From positions 1 to 27,128 of the forward strand of contig NW_001915071.1 in the NCBI RefSeq assembly GCF_000208925.1: a stretch of 27,128 nt of DNA. Direction: 5' to 3'. Below are positions 1 to 9,307 of the stretch, in pieces. Below the pieces are notes generated by a model. That model worked only from the letters and a program-made list of their open reading frames with translations, ran no database searches and had not been told where the DNA came from. This DNA comes from Entamoeba histolytica HM-1:IMSS. Taxonomy: Eukaryota > Evosea > Mastigamoebida > Endamoebidae. The stretch's first letter is position 1, and the number at the start of each line of letters is the position of its first letter. The translations under genes and the position numbers were made by a program.

Positions 1-416
1 AATAATTTATTTGTTATTCTACTAGATGCACATGGTCCAATTGCAACTGCTGTTTCTATTTCTTCATATGATATATTAACATCTGTTTGTATAGTACTGT
101 CTGTGAAACTAGCAATTGTATTATATTTTGTTCCTGGATGCCAACTCAATGTTAATGGATGAAGTGTTTGATTGACAATAACACAAATCCCATTCCGTTG
201 TATTGTAACAGGATTTTCTTCAGAAATATTTTGACGAGGATTAAAGTGAAAACACTCACTACAATTCTTGTCATTGGGATTATATCCTTTCATGCATGAC
301 TCACAATACCCATCATATAAACAATTAAAACATCCAACTCCACACAATGACCCATTGCTTATGTAAATAAATAATAGAATTATTATAATAATGTGTTGTG
401 TTGTTGTAACGAACAT
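1..416 (-). CDS. Secreted or membrane Cys-rich protein, N-terminal part (runs off left edge)
   Basis: Reading the minus strand from the ATG at 416 gives 138 codons without a stop up to the window edge, so this is the 5' part of a longer gene. The first ~20 residues are a hydrophobic signal peptide with a run of Ile and Leu. Next comes a short cysteine-rich module (about residues 25-56) with spacing like C-x3-C-x2-C-x5-C-x2-C-x10-C-x2-C, which resembles the furin-like or EGF-like repeats in Entamoeba surface proteins, including TMK receptors. After that is a segment with few cysteines and several Asn-x-Ser/Thr sites. It is divergent from the gene at 629, with 212 bp between the two start codons. 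The family beyond the Cys-rich module is not recognised, and a TMK receptor is only a possibility because no kinase part is in view. Confidence 0.7.
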   Translation of the reverse strand, partial: MFVTTTQHIIIIILLFIYISNGSLCGVGCFNCLYDGYCESCMKGYNPNDKNCSECFHFNPRQNISEENPVTIQRNGICVIVNQTLHPLTLSWHPGTKYNTIASFTDSTIQTDVNISYEEIETAVAIGPCASSRITNKL

Positions 417-628
417 ATTTATCTGATTGGTTGGTTCTTTTTGTTTTTTTTTTATAAATAACATTTGTTTTTTAAAAAACACAATTATATATTTAGAATA
501 ACAAATGATAATAAGGAATGAATAAAAAATCAGTTTTGACGAATAGTAGTAAAGAGTCTTTTTTAAAACTCTCAGATAAATACTGTTTGGAAACAAACTC
601 AAAAAAAAAACAAAATAAAAGATTGTAA
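417..628. promoter_or_regulatory. Divergent intergenic region between two start codons
   Basis: These 212 bp separate the start codons of the minus-strand Cys-rich gene and the plus-strand UBC-PARP gene, so both core promoters should lie here. The region is A/T-rich with homopolymer runs of T and A. A GAAC core (AAAGAACCAA on the minus strand, near 434-443) lies about 20 bp upstream of the left gene, but it is not a full match to the Entamoeba AATGAACT consensus. An in-frame TAA directly before the ATG at 629 fixes that start. Confidence 0.4.
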
Positions 629-2020
629 ATGGAAGAGATTGTGCAAAAGGTTGAGAATGAAATTTGCGAATATTGTACAGAAGATAATAGAATATTTTTG
701 ATAGACCATGACACTATGAAACATAAGTTGACATTAGGATTAACAAAATATGATGAAGAGTTTGAGGTATATTATGACAAAGACTATCCTAAATCAAAAT
801 ACTATGTTCAAATGAAAGGAAAGAATAATGAGCATACAGTTAAAAGAACCAACTCAATGATAGAAATTGGGGAAGTAAAAGGGATTAAAGAAGTAATGAA
901 AATATTTCTAGAAAATGATAAAGACGAGAGAAATTATATTAAAAAAAAACAAGAAAATAGAGAAATACAAAAGAAAAAAATGAAAGAAAGAATGAAAGAG
1001 GTATATAAAAGAGTTGTTAGTTCAGAAGAAAAAACAAAACTTAATTTTAATACTCAACTTGCATTTCAAATATTGAGTGATGATATTATTGAAATTCATT
1101 TAAATAAAGAAAAATATAAATTTGATGTTGAAGCAGTGGGTGATAATCCATTTCATTGGATTGTATCATTTTTTGGATTTAATGATAATACTAACATAGG
1201 AAAAGATATTATGAAATTAGAGACGTTATCTACATTAGATTGTATTCAAATGGAGTTTAAATTTTCAGTAACAATGTTTCCAGTTTTTCCACCTGAATAT
1301 AATTTTCTTGTACCAAAATTGACTAAAGAATCAGTAAGGTGTATTTTTCAAAGTGGGGTATTTGCAGATGAATGTTATAATCCATTTACTAAAATTAAAT
1401 TATTTAATATTATTTGGGAGTTAATTAAACTCTTTGGAAGAATAGATTTTGGAGTAAATCAACGTAGTGTATTAGACTATACTAATAAAGAATTTTATAA
1501 TGAACAACAACTATGCAAACCATTTATTGGTCAAGTTACTCATTTGGGACAAGAATTTATTTTGAATAATAAAATTAATAATATTCCTACTAATAATTCA
1601 ATTCAATTTAATTCTTTTATTACACAACATTGTCCATGTATTGAAAGGTTCTTAGATGGAATGAAACGTGTTCATTTCATTTCAGTTAATGAATCAGGAT
1701 TCTTTTGTTGGCATGGTACTTCTGATGCATCTATCAAATCAATATGTAGAGAAGGATTTGATCCAATGAGAAGGACTGGACAATCTTATGGAAGAGGAGA
1801 ATATTTTGGAAAGACTGCTAACATTTCAATGACATATTGCAAAGGGAATTATCATCTAATCTTATGTTATGTGCTTAAATCAGATAAAGTCAAAAAAATT
1901 GATTTGGGGTATGTCGTCGATAATCCATCTGATTGGAGTTATTCATATTGTCTTCCATTATTAGTTATTACTTATGGAAATGGAAAACCCGTTAACTTTT
2001 TAGACAAAATGTTAAATTAA
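629..2020 (+). CDS. UBC-like domain fused to PARP-type ADP-ribosyltransferase domain
   Basis: This is a 463-residue intronless protein. Residues ~1-100 may be RWD-like, followed by a charged helix (~95-130). Residues ~140-275 look like a ubiquitin-conjugating fold of the UBE2Q type, with the WIVSFFGF strand, the FPVFPPEY turn and the C-terminal helix. By alignment, the position of the catalytic Cys appears to be Ala246 (Cys249 is three residues on), which would suggest an inactive, UEV-like domain. Residues ~340-463 carry the PARP signature: WHGT with His362, GRGEYFG with Tyr392, and a following S-x2-Y. At the third triad position, in the LPLLVITYG strand, no Glu is seen. Known PARPs without this Glu usually transfer single ADP-ribose units from NAD+ or are inactive, so mono-ADP-ribosylation is an inference. 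No signal peptide or membrane segment is present, so it is probably cytosolic or nuclear. The order of catalytic modules is UBC then PARP. Confidence 0.8.
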   Translation: MEEIVQKVENEICEYCTEDNRIFLIDHDTMKHKLTLGLTKYDEEFEVYYDKDYPKSKYYVQMKGKNNEHTVKRTNSMIEIGEVKGIKEVMKIFLENDKDERNYIKKKQENREIQKKKMKERMKEVYKRVVSSEEKTKLNFNTQLAFQILSDDIIEIHLNKEKYKFDVEAVGDNPFHWIVSFFGFNDNTNIGKDIMKLETLSTLDCIQMEFKFSVTMFPVFPPEYNFLVPKLTKESVRCIFQSGVFADECYNPFTKIKLFNIIWELIKLFGRIDFGVNQRSVLDYTNKEFYNEQQLCKPFIGQVTHLGQEFILNNKINNIPTNNSIQFNSFITQHCPCIERFLDGMKRVHFISVNESGFFCWHGTSDASIKSICREGFDPMRRTGQSYGRGEYFGKTANISMTYCKGNYHLILCYVLKSDKVKKIDLGYVVDNPSDWSYSYCLPLLVITYGNGKPVNFLDKMLN

Positions 2021-3165
2021 ATCTTCATTTCTTATTTCATTTCTTTTAAAACAATATGTTCATCACATAAATAGTTAACAAAATGATAAAACCTTATATT
2101 ATAATGTCGAAATAGTGAATAACTTATGTTGTATGTTTTTGTTACTATAAAGACATTAGTACTAGAATAAAAAGAATATAACATATTTCAAAAGTAAAGT
2201 TTTTGTTAATACTAAGAAATAAAAGTATTTTTATGGAACGTCATAAATGTTTAATGAGAAAGGATTAATTCAGAGAGAAAGACTAAGTGGGTATGGCGAT
2301 TCAGAAAAAAATGTCATTAATAGAAATCATTAATATCTACTTATTCAAAAATAGATAAACAATAGAACTAGGGATAAATCTAAATAACTGACAACTTTAA
2401 GAAAATATGTATTACACTTAAATAATATTTGTTTATTTTTTTCAGTGATAGAAAACTGTAATTGGTTGGTTTCAATGAACCTATGGCATATAAAAATATA
2501 CATTATTTTTTCAATCTATTGTTTAACAAAACAATATATATTAATTAAAAAAATATGATTAGTTGAACACCTTTCTTCTTCTTCTTTATTAATTTATTTG
2601 CTTACCTTCACTTCAAATTTGTTAGTAATATAATTTGTAGTATTGTAGTTTTTCATACTTTTTATTATTTTTATCAAACAAATGATAATAATCTCTCTAC
2701 TCCTGTTTATTCAATTGCTTAACTAATTATTCAAAATAACTTTTTGAATCTTTTCATTTATTAAACTTATTTTTTATTTCTTTTTCATCTTTGATTTACC
2801 TCATCTTTCTTCTTTTCTTTCTGTATGTTTTTATTTTCTAATTTAGATAATTTATCATTCAGGAAGAGTAATTGTTGTGTTGAATTGTTAATTTCAAAGA
2901 TTTTTTAAATTTCATTTAGATGATAAAGACAGTTTATAAAAAACGAATTGAGTCTTTTTTTATTTTCTTCATTAGATATTATAGATTTTTGATAATTTAG
3001 TTATTCTTAGTTTGATTGAAAGTTAGATGAAGGTATTGGGTAATTTATGTGGTGTTATTATGAGATGAATGAGTAGTAAAGAGTATAAACAAATAGGGTG
3101 AAATTATCATTTAAGATAGCTTCATTTTAGATTGAACAAAAGCAAAACGAGAAGTAAGAAAAAAA
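2021..3165. other. 1.1-kb gene-poor spacer with a possible coiled-coil gene relic
   Basis: No intact gene is visible on either strand. The DNA is AT-rich with frequent stops. On the minus strand at about 2785-2900 there is a 30-40 codon open stretch rich in Lys, Glu, Asn and Leu (for example QQLLFLNDKLSKLENKN) that reads like a piece of coiled coil. It is bounded by stops in all frames, and further Lys-rich fragments continue in other frames towards 2600. I read it as a decayed gene, possibly of the Entamoeba coiled-coil/TLDc type, with low confidence. The 3' flanks of the UBC-PARP gene and of RPT6 both lie here, because the two genes converge. Confidence 0.3.
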
Positions 3166-4371
3166 TTATTTCCATAATTGTTGTAATGAGATAGATGCGT
3201 TATTATCTTTCTTCATTACTTTAGCAGCAGCTAATTCAAAATCTTCTTGTGTTACATGAGATCTTCTTTCCCGAAGTGCAAACATACCTGCTTCGGTACA
3301 ACATGCTTTAATCTCCGCTCCAGATGCTCCATCCAATCGTTCAGCAATTTTCTTAAGATCGATTCCACGAACTAAATTCATCTTCTTAGAATGAATCTTA
3401 AGAATGTCTAAACGTGCTTCTTCTTTTGGATTAGGAAATTCGATTTTTCGGTCAATTCGTCCTGGTCTTAATAATGCTGGGTCTAAAATGTCTATTCGAT
3501 TTGTTGCCATTAACACTTTGATATTTTTTGTTGGTTCAAATCCATCTAATTGATTAACTAATTCTAACATAGTTCGTTGAACCTCACTATCTCCTCCTGA
3601 CTTTCCTTCAATTCGACTAGATCCAATAGAATCTATCTCATCCATGAAAATAATAGATGGTGCATGTTCTCTTGCCATTACAAATAACTCTCGAACCATT
3701 CGACTTCCTTCTCCAATATATTTTTGTACTAATTCTGTCCCTGAAACTCGAATAAATGTACAATCCGTATGATGTGCTACAGCTCTTGCTAATAATGTTT
3801 TGCCTGTTCCTGGTGGTCCATACAATAATACACCTTTGGGTTGTGCAATTCCAAGTGATTCAAATAATTCAGGATGTTTGATTGGTAATTCAATTACTTC
3901 TTTTATCTCTTTAATTTGTTGATCTAATCCTCCAATCATATCATATGTTGAATCTGGTACTTTTTCTACTCTCATTAATGATATTAATGGATCTACTTGA
4001 TTTGGAAGAACTTTACAAATACTATATGTATCACTTTTTAGTGCTACTCGTTGGTTGGGTTTCAATGCTCTTATGTCAATTCCTGCTTCGACTTTAACAA
4101 CATATTTTCCTTCTTGTGTTGATTTAACTAATACCTTATCTTTTCCTACAGCTCGTATAACTTCCCCAACTGAACATGACGGTTCTGATAATAATTGAAG
4201 TTCTTCTTTCATTCGTCTTACTTGGTCATTTAATTGATTTCTTTTAGAAATTAATCGTCGTTGATTTTGTAACTCTGTACAATACTCATATGTCATTTCA
4301 TCTATCTTGTGTTTATAATATTTGACCATTGCACTTTCTTCACTTTGTCTCTCTATTTCCATCCCTCTCAC
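3166..4371 (-). CDS. RPT6: 26S proteasome regulatory subunit RPT6 (AAA ATPase, PSMC5)
   Basis: RPT6 is one of the six AAA ATPases in the base of the 19S regulatory particle, which unfolds ubiquitinated proteins and feeds them into the 20S core. The 401-residue protein is full length for the family. It shows the N-terminal coiled coil (~18-62), the OB domain (~65-125), the [12 protein letters not shown] segment, Walker A GPPGTGKT (185-192), Walker B IIFMDE (240-245), the MATNR sensor (288-292) and the LRPGRIDR arginine-finger region (301-308). The YYKHKI start of the coiled coil, the VGEVIRA and [11 protein letters not shown] blocks and the C-terminal LWK identify RPT6 rather than another RPT paralogue. 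The Met at residue 4 is an alternative start. The gene has no intron. Confidence 0.96.
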   Translation of the reverse strand: MRGMEIERQSEESAMVKYYKHKIDEMTYEYCTELQNQRRLISKRNQLNDQVRRMKEELQLLSEPSCSVGEVIRAVGKDKVLVKSTQEGKYVVKVEAGIDIRALKPNQRVALKSDTYSICKVLPNQVDPLISLMRVEKVPDSTYDMIGGLDQQIKEIKEVIELPIKHPELFESLGIAQPKGVLLYGPPGTGKTLLARAVAHHTDCTFIRVSGTELVQKYIGEGSRMVRELFVMAREHAPSIIFMDEIDSIGSSRIEGKSGGDSEVQRTMLELVNQLDGFEPTKNIKVLMATNRIDILDPALLRPGRIDRKIEFPNPKEEARLDILKIHSKKMNLVRGIDLKKIAERLDGASGAEIKACCTEAGMFALRERRSHVTQEDFELAAAKVMKKDNNASISLQQLWK

Positions 4372-4599
4372 TTACTAATTTTGTAGTTCTCTCTTTTTTG
4401 TCCTTTTTCTTTTTCTTTTGAAGTTTTTATTTTTTTCTTTTTATCTTATACTCAGCAAAGTTATTGTTATTTGCGGCTGTGATAAAAGAATATAAATTCA
4501 ATGTATTTCCTCAAAAAGATATAACATTTATTCTAAATATTATTTTATTATATTCTATTCAAATCCTTTTCTACTTTACTGTCACATATTAATTTAATA

Positions 4600-5538
4600 C
4601 TAAGGAGTGAGAATGTTTTGTGAGTAAACAAAAAAAAGAAATGACTCACAAAATTTAATTAATGCAACGTCAAGTAATAACACATCTTCTGTTGCTTTCC
4701 CTCCGGTTCCTGTTAATATAGCTGCTTGTACTGCTGCTCCATACGCAACTGCTTCATCTGGATTAATACTTTTATTTGGTTCTTTCCCATTGAAAAATTC
4801 TTTTAATATCTCAACGACTTTTGGAATTCTTGTACTTCCTCCTATCAATACTACTTCATCAATACTACTTTTATCTATTTTAGCATCTTCTAATACTCTT
4901 GAAACTGGTCCAATCGTTGATTTAAATAAATCAATGTTGATTTCTTCAAATCTAGCTCGTGTAATAGATGTATAAAAATCAATTCCTTCATATAATTGAT
5001 CAACTTCAATATTAGCAACACTTGCACTTGATAATGTTCTTTTTGCTCTTTCACATGCTGTTCTTAATCTTCTAACAGCTCGTGCATTCCCACTAATATC
5101 TTTCTTATATTTTCTTTCAAACTCACCAATAAAATATTTAACAAGTCGATTATCAAAATCTTCTCCTCCAAGATGTGTATCTCCATTAGTTGCTTTAACT
5201 TCAAACACTCCTTCTTCAATTGCAAGAACTGATACATCAAATGTTCCTCCTCTAAGATCAAATATCAATACTTTCTTCTCTCCTGAACTTTTTTTATCAA
5301 GTCCATATGCAATAGCTGCTGCCGTAGGTTCATTAATAATTCTCATCACATTCATTCCTGCAATTGTTCCTGCATCTTTAGTAGCTTGTCTTTGAGAATC
5401 ATTGAAATATGCTGGACATGTAATAACTGCATTCTTTATTTCTTTTCCAACAAATGTTTCTGCTGTTTCTTTCATTTTACTTAATACCATTGATGAAATT
5501 TCTTCTGGTGTAAATCGTTTAACTTGGTATTTGTTCAT
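4600..5538 (-). pseudogene. Truncated HSP70 (partial nucleotide-binding domain only)
   Basis: This is an open frame of 312 codons whose residues ~7-292 match cytosolic HSP70 closely ([47 protein letters not shown]). It begins about 115 residues into a normal HSP70, so it lacks the first phosphate loop. It leaves the HSP70 pattern right after the interdomain linker (DVLLLDV, 285-291) and ends with 20 unrelated residues, so it has no substrate-binding domain. In the second phosphate-binding loop, the usual DLGGGT is DLRGGT: Arg96 replaces Gly (AGA codon, one base from GGA). A chaperone ATPase made this way should not work. The frame is otherwise uninterrupted, so the loss looks recent, or the fragment may still be expressed. 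A minus-strand start at 5538 is arbitrary if this is a dead fragment. Confidence 0.85.
4616..4653. repeat. 10-bp perfect inverted repeat at the HSP70 3' breakpoint
   Basis: TTTTGTGAGT at 4616-4625 is followed after an 18-nt A-rich spacer by its exact reverse complement ACTCACAAAA at 4644-4653. It lies in the short non-HSP70 tail of the truncated HSP70 frame, where similarity to HSP70 stops. It could be a hairpin scar of the rearrangement or part of the 3' end signal. Neither role is shown by the sequence alone. Confidence 0.6.
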
Positions 5539-5690
5539 GAATAAAGAGAGATTTCAGTTGCATATTGTTGTGAGAATGATTGAAGAAAAGAGTAAGATAA
5601 GACTGAAATAAAAACAAGTCTATTTGATATACAAGTATGATTCGTTATATATAACAAGTAAAATTCAAATAAGATGGAAAAAGAATTTTA

Positions 5691-5697
5691 GAACTAG
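5691..5697 (+). promoter_or_regulatory. Weak GAAC-like element upstream of the small secreted protein gene
   Basis: The sequence TTAGAACT lies about 25-30 bp upstream of the ATG at 5722, where Entamoeba core promoters are expected because their 5' UTRs are very short. It matches the AATGAACT consensus only in part. A TATATATAAC stretch lies further up near 5646-5656. Confidence 0.25.
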
Positions 5698-5721
5698 TAA
5701 AGAATAATAACAGATCCATAA

Positions 5722-5985
5722 ATGAAATTGGTTCAAACATTGATTGTACTTGTTTTGTGTATTGTTATAGTTAATGCCTCTTGTGCTAGTTGGGCACTTA
5801 GAAAATACTCTGACGATTATTTAGAGTGCATGAATAAAAATCCAACAGCTACTGGTAAACGATCATGTTTACGAGATTGGAAATATTCAATAAGTGATAC
5901 TGATTGTACTGATGAAAAGTTTAAAGAATTATATCAAGAATTTTGCAATGCACATGATGGAGGAGCACTTGTTTGCGATATTTAA
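5722..5985 (+). CDS. Small secreted six-cysteine protein
   Basis: This is an 87-residue protein with a clear signal peptide: Met-Lys, then a Leu/Val/Ile core, with probable cleavage after VNA or VNAS (residues 17-20). The mature part of about 67 residues has six cysteines (21, 36, 49, 62, 75, 85) spaced 12-14 residues apart (10 before the last), which fits three disulfide bonds. It is slightly acidic and has no membrane segment, so it should be secreted or stored in vesicles. The family is not recognised. The spacing does not match amoebapores or other saposin-like proteins. It is intronless and lies on the opposite strand from its neighbours, between the HSP70 fragment and the permease. Confidence 0.75.
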   Translation: MKLVQTLIVLVLCIVIVNASCASWALRKYSDDYLECMNKNPTATGKRSCLRDWKYSISDTDCTDEKFKELYQEFCNAHDGGALVCDI

Positions 5986-6096
5986 TTTACTTTTTAATTA
6001 CCACCTCAGTTAAAAAAAAGAGAAGTAAAATTCAGTACTTTTTCAAGGAGAATATAAAACAACACAAAACGAATAAAGTGCAATTAAAACATGTAT

Positions 6097-7530
6097 TTAG
6101 GCAACAGTAAAATTCGTGACTAATTCTTTTATTATAAATACTACTGCAGTGATAAAGAGCAATAATGATATAATAAATACAGCCCCTGTAACTTCAATTC
6201 TTGACCATGGTCCACTAAATGGTGTTTTAGTTTTATTGAATTTAGCAATAACTTTTCTTCTTGATAAATAATGGAAAATACATGGTAAAGAGAAACATAA
6301 CACAAATGAAAATGATCCAGTAACATCAAATATTACTCTTAAACTACCAACTGCACATGTTAAAATGAAAGGTGGAAATGCGGCTAATGCCTTAGTAATA
6401 AATTTTGTTCTTTTACTATTTTTATTTCTAAATAATGTTCTCATGTTAGTTGATAATGTTGTTGCTACTAATGGAAATTCATTTGTAAGATTAACAATGG
6501 GGAATAATAAAATCATATATTTGATAATTATTGCCCACCATTTAGCTTTTCCTACTCCCCATCCACCTTCATATCCATTATAATCTGCCCATGCCAATGT
6601 TACTGGTGATGGTGTTGATGTTGTAAAACACCATGACGTAACTAATGCAATCCCAATATAAATAAAACAACATAATATAATTGACCCTAGTGTGGCAATA
6701 TGTGAAAACTTCTTTTTATTTAATGGTGCAAGTGCATCAGGTAAATTTTGTTGACATGCTAATGCAAATGCAACATGTGTAAACATTGAACCAAAACCAA
6801 CCCACCTAAATTCTTTAAGAAAACTAACATCTTCATATGTATTTACTTTTAATTCTATTGGTCCATTTTTTCCTAATTGTACAGCACATGTAATGAACAT
6901 GATGAGAAATGATACAAATCTATAAACAGTTAATACTAATTGAAGTAACGATTGTTCAGTAAGGTCAATAAATGTAAGTGGGATAACAACAAGTCCATAT
7001 ACAGCTATTGATGTAAAATATGTTACGTTACATTTCCAGTCAAAATGCCATCTATTAGATACATCACACTTCATTGGCTCATTAGAATAAATCAACCAAA
7101 ATAATGTTGATAGTGTGGAAACACATGTAGCAACATATGCCCATAATGATCCATATGCACTACACATTAATGTAATAGTAGTTGCCCATTTAACTGGTTT
7201 TCCTCCCCACATCTGTGCCATAGATGAATAATCATATACCTCATATCCCATTTCACATTTATATTCTCCTGACTCAACTGCCATAGCATATCCATGTGAT
7301 CTTGACAATGTTTCAATTACATAAATAGCAGTGACACATGATAATATGCAAAATATAAGAATTGTAATTGTTGATAATGGCACTCCAGCTGAATAAAATG
7401 CTGAAGGTAATCCAAATACTCCTGTACCGACAATATAATTAACAACAACAGCAAAACATGTTATAAATGAATAAGTATGATACTTTTTATGATTTTGTTG
7501 TGGAATAAGTGGTTGTGTGTTACTTTCCAT
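6097..7530 (-). CDS. Amino acid transporter, AAAP/Aa_trans family
   Basis: This is a 477-residue integral membrane protein with about 11 hydrophobic segments after a polar N-terminus of ~20 residues. The first membrane segment has the motif VGTGVFGLPSAFYSAG (about residues 34-49), which is typical of the AAAP (auxin/amino-acid permease, SLC36/38-like) family, where this unwound helix binds the substrate. Members carry neutral or cationic amino acids across the plasma or vacuolar membrane, usually coupled to H+ or Na+. The substrate cannot be read from the sequence. Length is normal for the family. There is no intron. It lies 121 bp downstream of the RasGAP-like gene on the same strand. Confidence 0.88.
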   Translation of the reverse strand: MESNTQPLIPQQNHKKYHTYSFITCFAVVVNYIVGTGVFGLPSAFYSAGVPLSTITILIFCILSCVTAIYVIETLSRSHGYAMAVESGEYKCEMGYEVYDYSSMAQMWGGKPVKWATTITLMCSAYGSLWAYVATCVSTLSTLFWLIYSNEPMKCDVSNRWHFDWKCNVTYFTSIAVYGLVVIPLTFIDLTEQSLLQLVLTVYRFVSFLIMFITCAVQLGKNGPIELKVNTYEDVSFLKEFRWVGFGSMFTHVAFALACQQNLPDALAPLNKKKFSHIATLGSIILCCFIYIGIALVTSWCFTTSTPSPVTLAWADYNGYEGGWGVGKAKWWAIIIKYMILLFPIVNLTNEFPLVATTLSTNMRTLFRNKNSKRTKFITKALAAFPPFILTCAVGSLRVIFDVTGSFSFVLCFSLPCIFHYLSRRKVIAKFNKTKTPFSGPWSRIEVTGAVFIISLLLFITAVVFIIKELVTNFTVA

Positions 7531-7651
7531 TTTCTTTGATCTTAATTTTCTTTCTTTTAAGTTCTTAAAAATATTAAAAATTTTTTGTTTTTCATTTCTT
7601 GTTCTATAAATAATTGTAAATGAATTGTTTTTTAAAACAAAAAGTAATGTC

Positions 7652-9263
7652 TTATTTTTTCTCTTTTTTATCCTTCTTATCTTTTTTCTCTTGTTTTTCC
7701 TTTTCTTTCTCTTTCTCTTTTTCAGTCTTCCAGAATTTACTAAACAATTTGCTTTGTTTTGGTGAGCTTTTTTGTGAATTTGAGTTAGAGTGTCTCGGTG
7801 TTAGAGTAGGTGATGTATCTTGAAGTGAAGAGATTGGTCGTGGTATACTAGAACGTGTCCGGGATGAATCTCGTGAAGAGCGGTTAGAATTAGAGTGTTC
7901 AATAAGGTTAAATTCATCACAGTAAATTAAATCATCATCCAAACAGGATGATAACTTTTCAAGATCTTCCTGACCTAATTTTCGTTCCAAAGCATCTAAT
8001 TGTTGAACCAATTCTTGTTGTTCTTTAAATAATTTGTCATATTCATTTTTAAGTAACATATTTTCTGTATCTAATTTATTTATTTTAGCATTATATGCTT
8101 GAGTGAATGTATTAATTGTATCCATTGTAGCATGATAAATTTGATAATCATCATAAACGTATTTTTCTAATTTAATTGCTTCTAATAATTGGTTACTTAA
8201 ATTACCTGGTAATAAGTCTAATATTCCTTGAATATTATTTCTAATTGCATCTAATAAATTATTGAATGCACGTTCCTTTTCTTCTTCACTTTCTTCCTCT
8301 TCTTTAACTGTTGCAGGATGACTATCCATATATTTAAACATTTTTTCTCCAATATTTAATCCATTGAATTTTCTAATAGTTTGTTGAAGGTCAATAAGAA
8401 AACCTTCACATAAAGAAGTATTAGTGTACAAATTTTGAATGACTAATGCAACAAATTCTAATTTATATAATACTGGTACTAACTGTGTTCTTTTTTCATC
8501 ATCATACATCATGAGAAATGGGTCATTTACGTTTTGACAAACAGTATATGTAAAGAATAATTCATTAAATATTTTTTCTATTACAACATCTTCTATGTTT
8601 CCTTCTCTTAATAGTGTAAAGAATTGATTAAAGAACATTCTAACAAAATCAGGTAAATATTGTGCATTTTTAATAAATTCTTCATTTAAAGTTTGCAGAA
8701 AATCTTAGAGATTGTGTCAAGAGATTGTTGATAAGCAGCAATATCTTCTGAGGTAGTAATTTCTTTAGATTGAAAATTCATAGCGATTTTAAACTCTTCA
8801 CTATAATCACCTCCTAAAATAAGACCATCAATAATTGGTTCAAAGGTATCAAGTAAATAATTTTTAAAATAATAACGTACAAATTGATTATAAAATGGAA
8901 TGAAAAATGTAGAATATTGGAATGAACTCGAATCAATCATTAATGTGTCAGTACTAAGAAAATCAATATCAATTGCCCAAGTAATTAACTCCATAAATCT
9001 TCCATGTGCTTTAAAATAGTCAGAAATAATTCGAGCATATTCAGCACTTCTATTTTGTCGTTGTTGTGTAACAAGCTATTTTTTAATAAATACCTTTCTT
9101 TCTTATTCAAAAAAGAAAACAAATTTGAAAAAACAAATGGATTTCAAGATAAAATGAAACAAACAGTTCTGACTACAGCTTCAAGTAGATTATGTCTTCT
9201 TGAAAAGAGTAACTTATCAAAATCAACTTTACTAGGAATCTTTTCTTCAACTATTTCATTCAT
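7652..9263 (-). CDS. RasGAP-like domain protein, two exons, with a one-base frameshift
   Basis: Exon 1 runs 9263-9165 (33 codons from ATG at 9263). The intron is 9164-9076 (donor GTTTGT, acceptor AATAG, phase 0) and exon 2 runs 9075-7652. Within exon 2 the frame breaks near 8699-8702, at a four-base A run on the plus strand. The upstream frame stops at 8686-8688, while the downstream frame continues homologously with LQTLNEEFIKNAQYL before the Met at 8638. The all-helical sequence has RasGAP-type features: a pattern ending in YLLDTFEPIIDGL, and later FFTYTVCQNVNDP followed by LEFVALVIQNLY, as in the FLR-PA-SP and VIQNL blocks. The usual arginine finger (LFR-NS) reads LMIDSSS, so catalysis is doubtful, as in IQGAPs. 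The C-terminus has a coiled coil, then a Ser-rich and a Lys/Glu-rich tail. RasGAP family assignment is moderately sure. Confidence 0.65.
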
Positions 9264-9299
9264 AGATGTTATACTCAATTATTGTTTTAAAGATTCCTC

Positions 9300-9307
9300 A
9301 GTTCATT
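9300..9307 (-). promoter_or_regulatory. GAAC core-promoter element of the RasGAP-like gene
   Basis: On the minus strand the eight bases read AATGAACT, an exact match to the Entamoeba GAAC element. It lies about 37 bp upstream of the ATG at 9263, and a TCTTTAAAACA stretch nearby could act as the TATA-like element. Its place supports the exon 1 start chosen for the RasGAP-like gene. Confidence 0.55.

Noticed and set aside
493..714. Minus-strand open frame of 73 codons
   Set aside because: It overlaps the divergent promoter region and the start of the UBC-PARP gene, and has a Phe/Ser/Leu-rich composition typical of antisense shadows.
2240..2560. Plus-strand fragments after the UBC-PARP stop codon
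   Set aside because: A few short open stretches occur, but stops are frequent and no splice signals would join them to the upstream gene.
4616..4653. Rho-independent-like terminator
   Set aside because: The hairpin is in a eukaryotic genome, so this mechanism would not apply. It is listed only as an inverted repeat.
5722..5985. Amoebapore (saposin-like, six cysteines)
   Set aside because: The cysteine spacing and the lack of the amphipathic helix pattern do not match saposin-like proteins.
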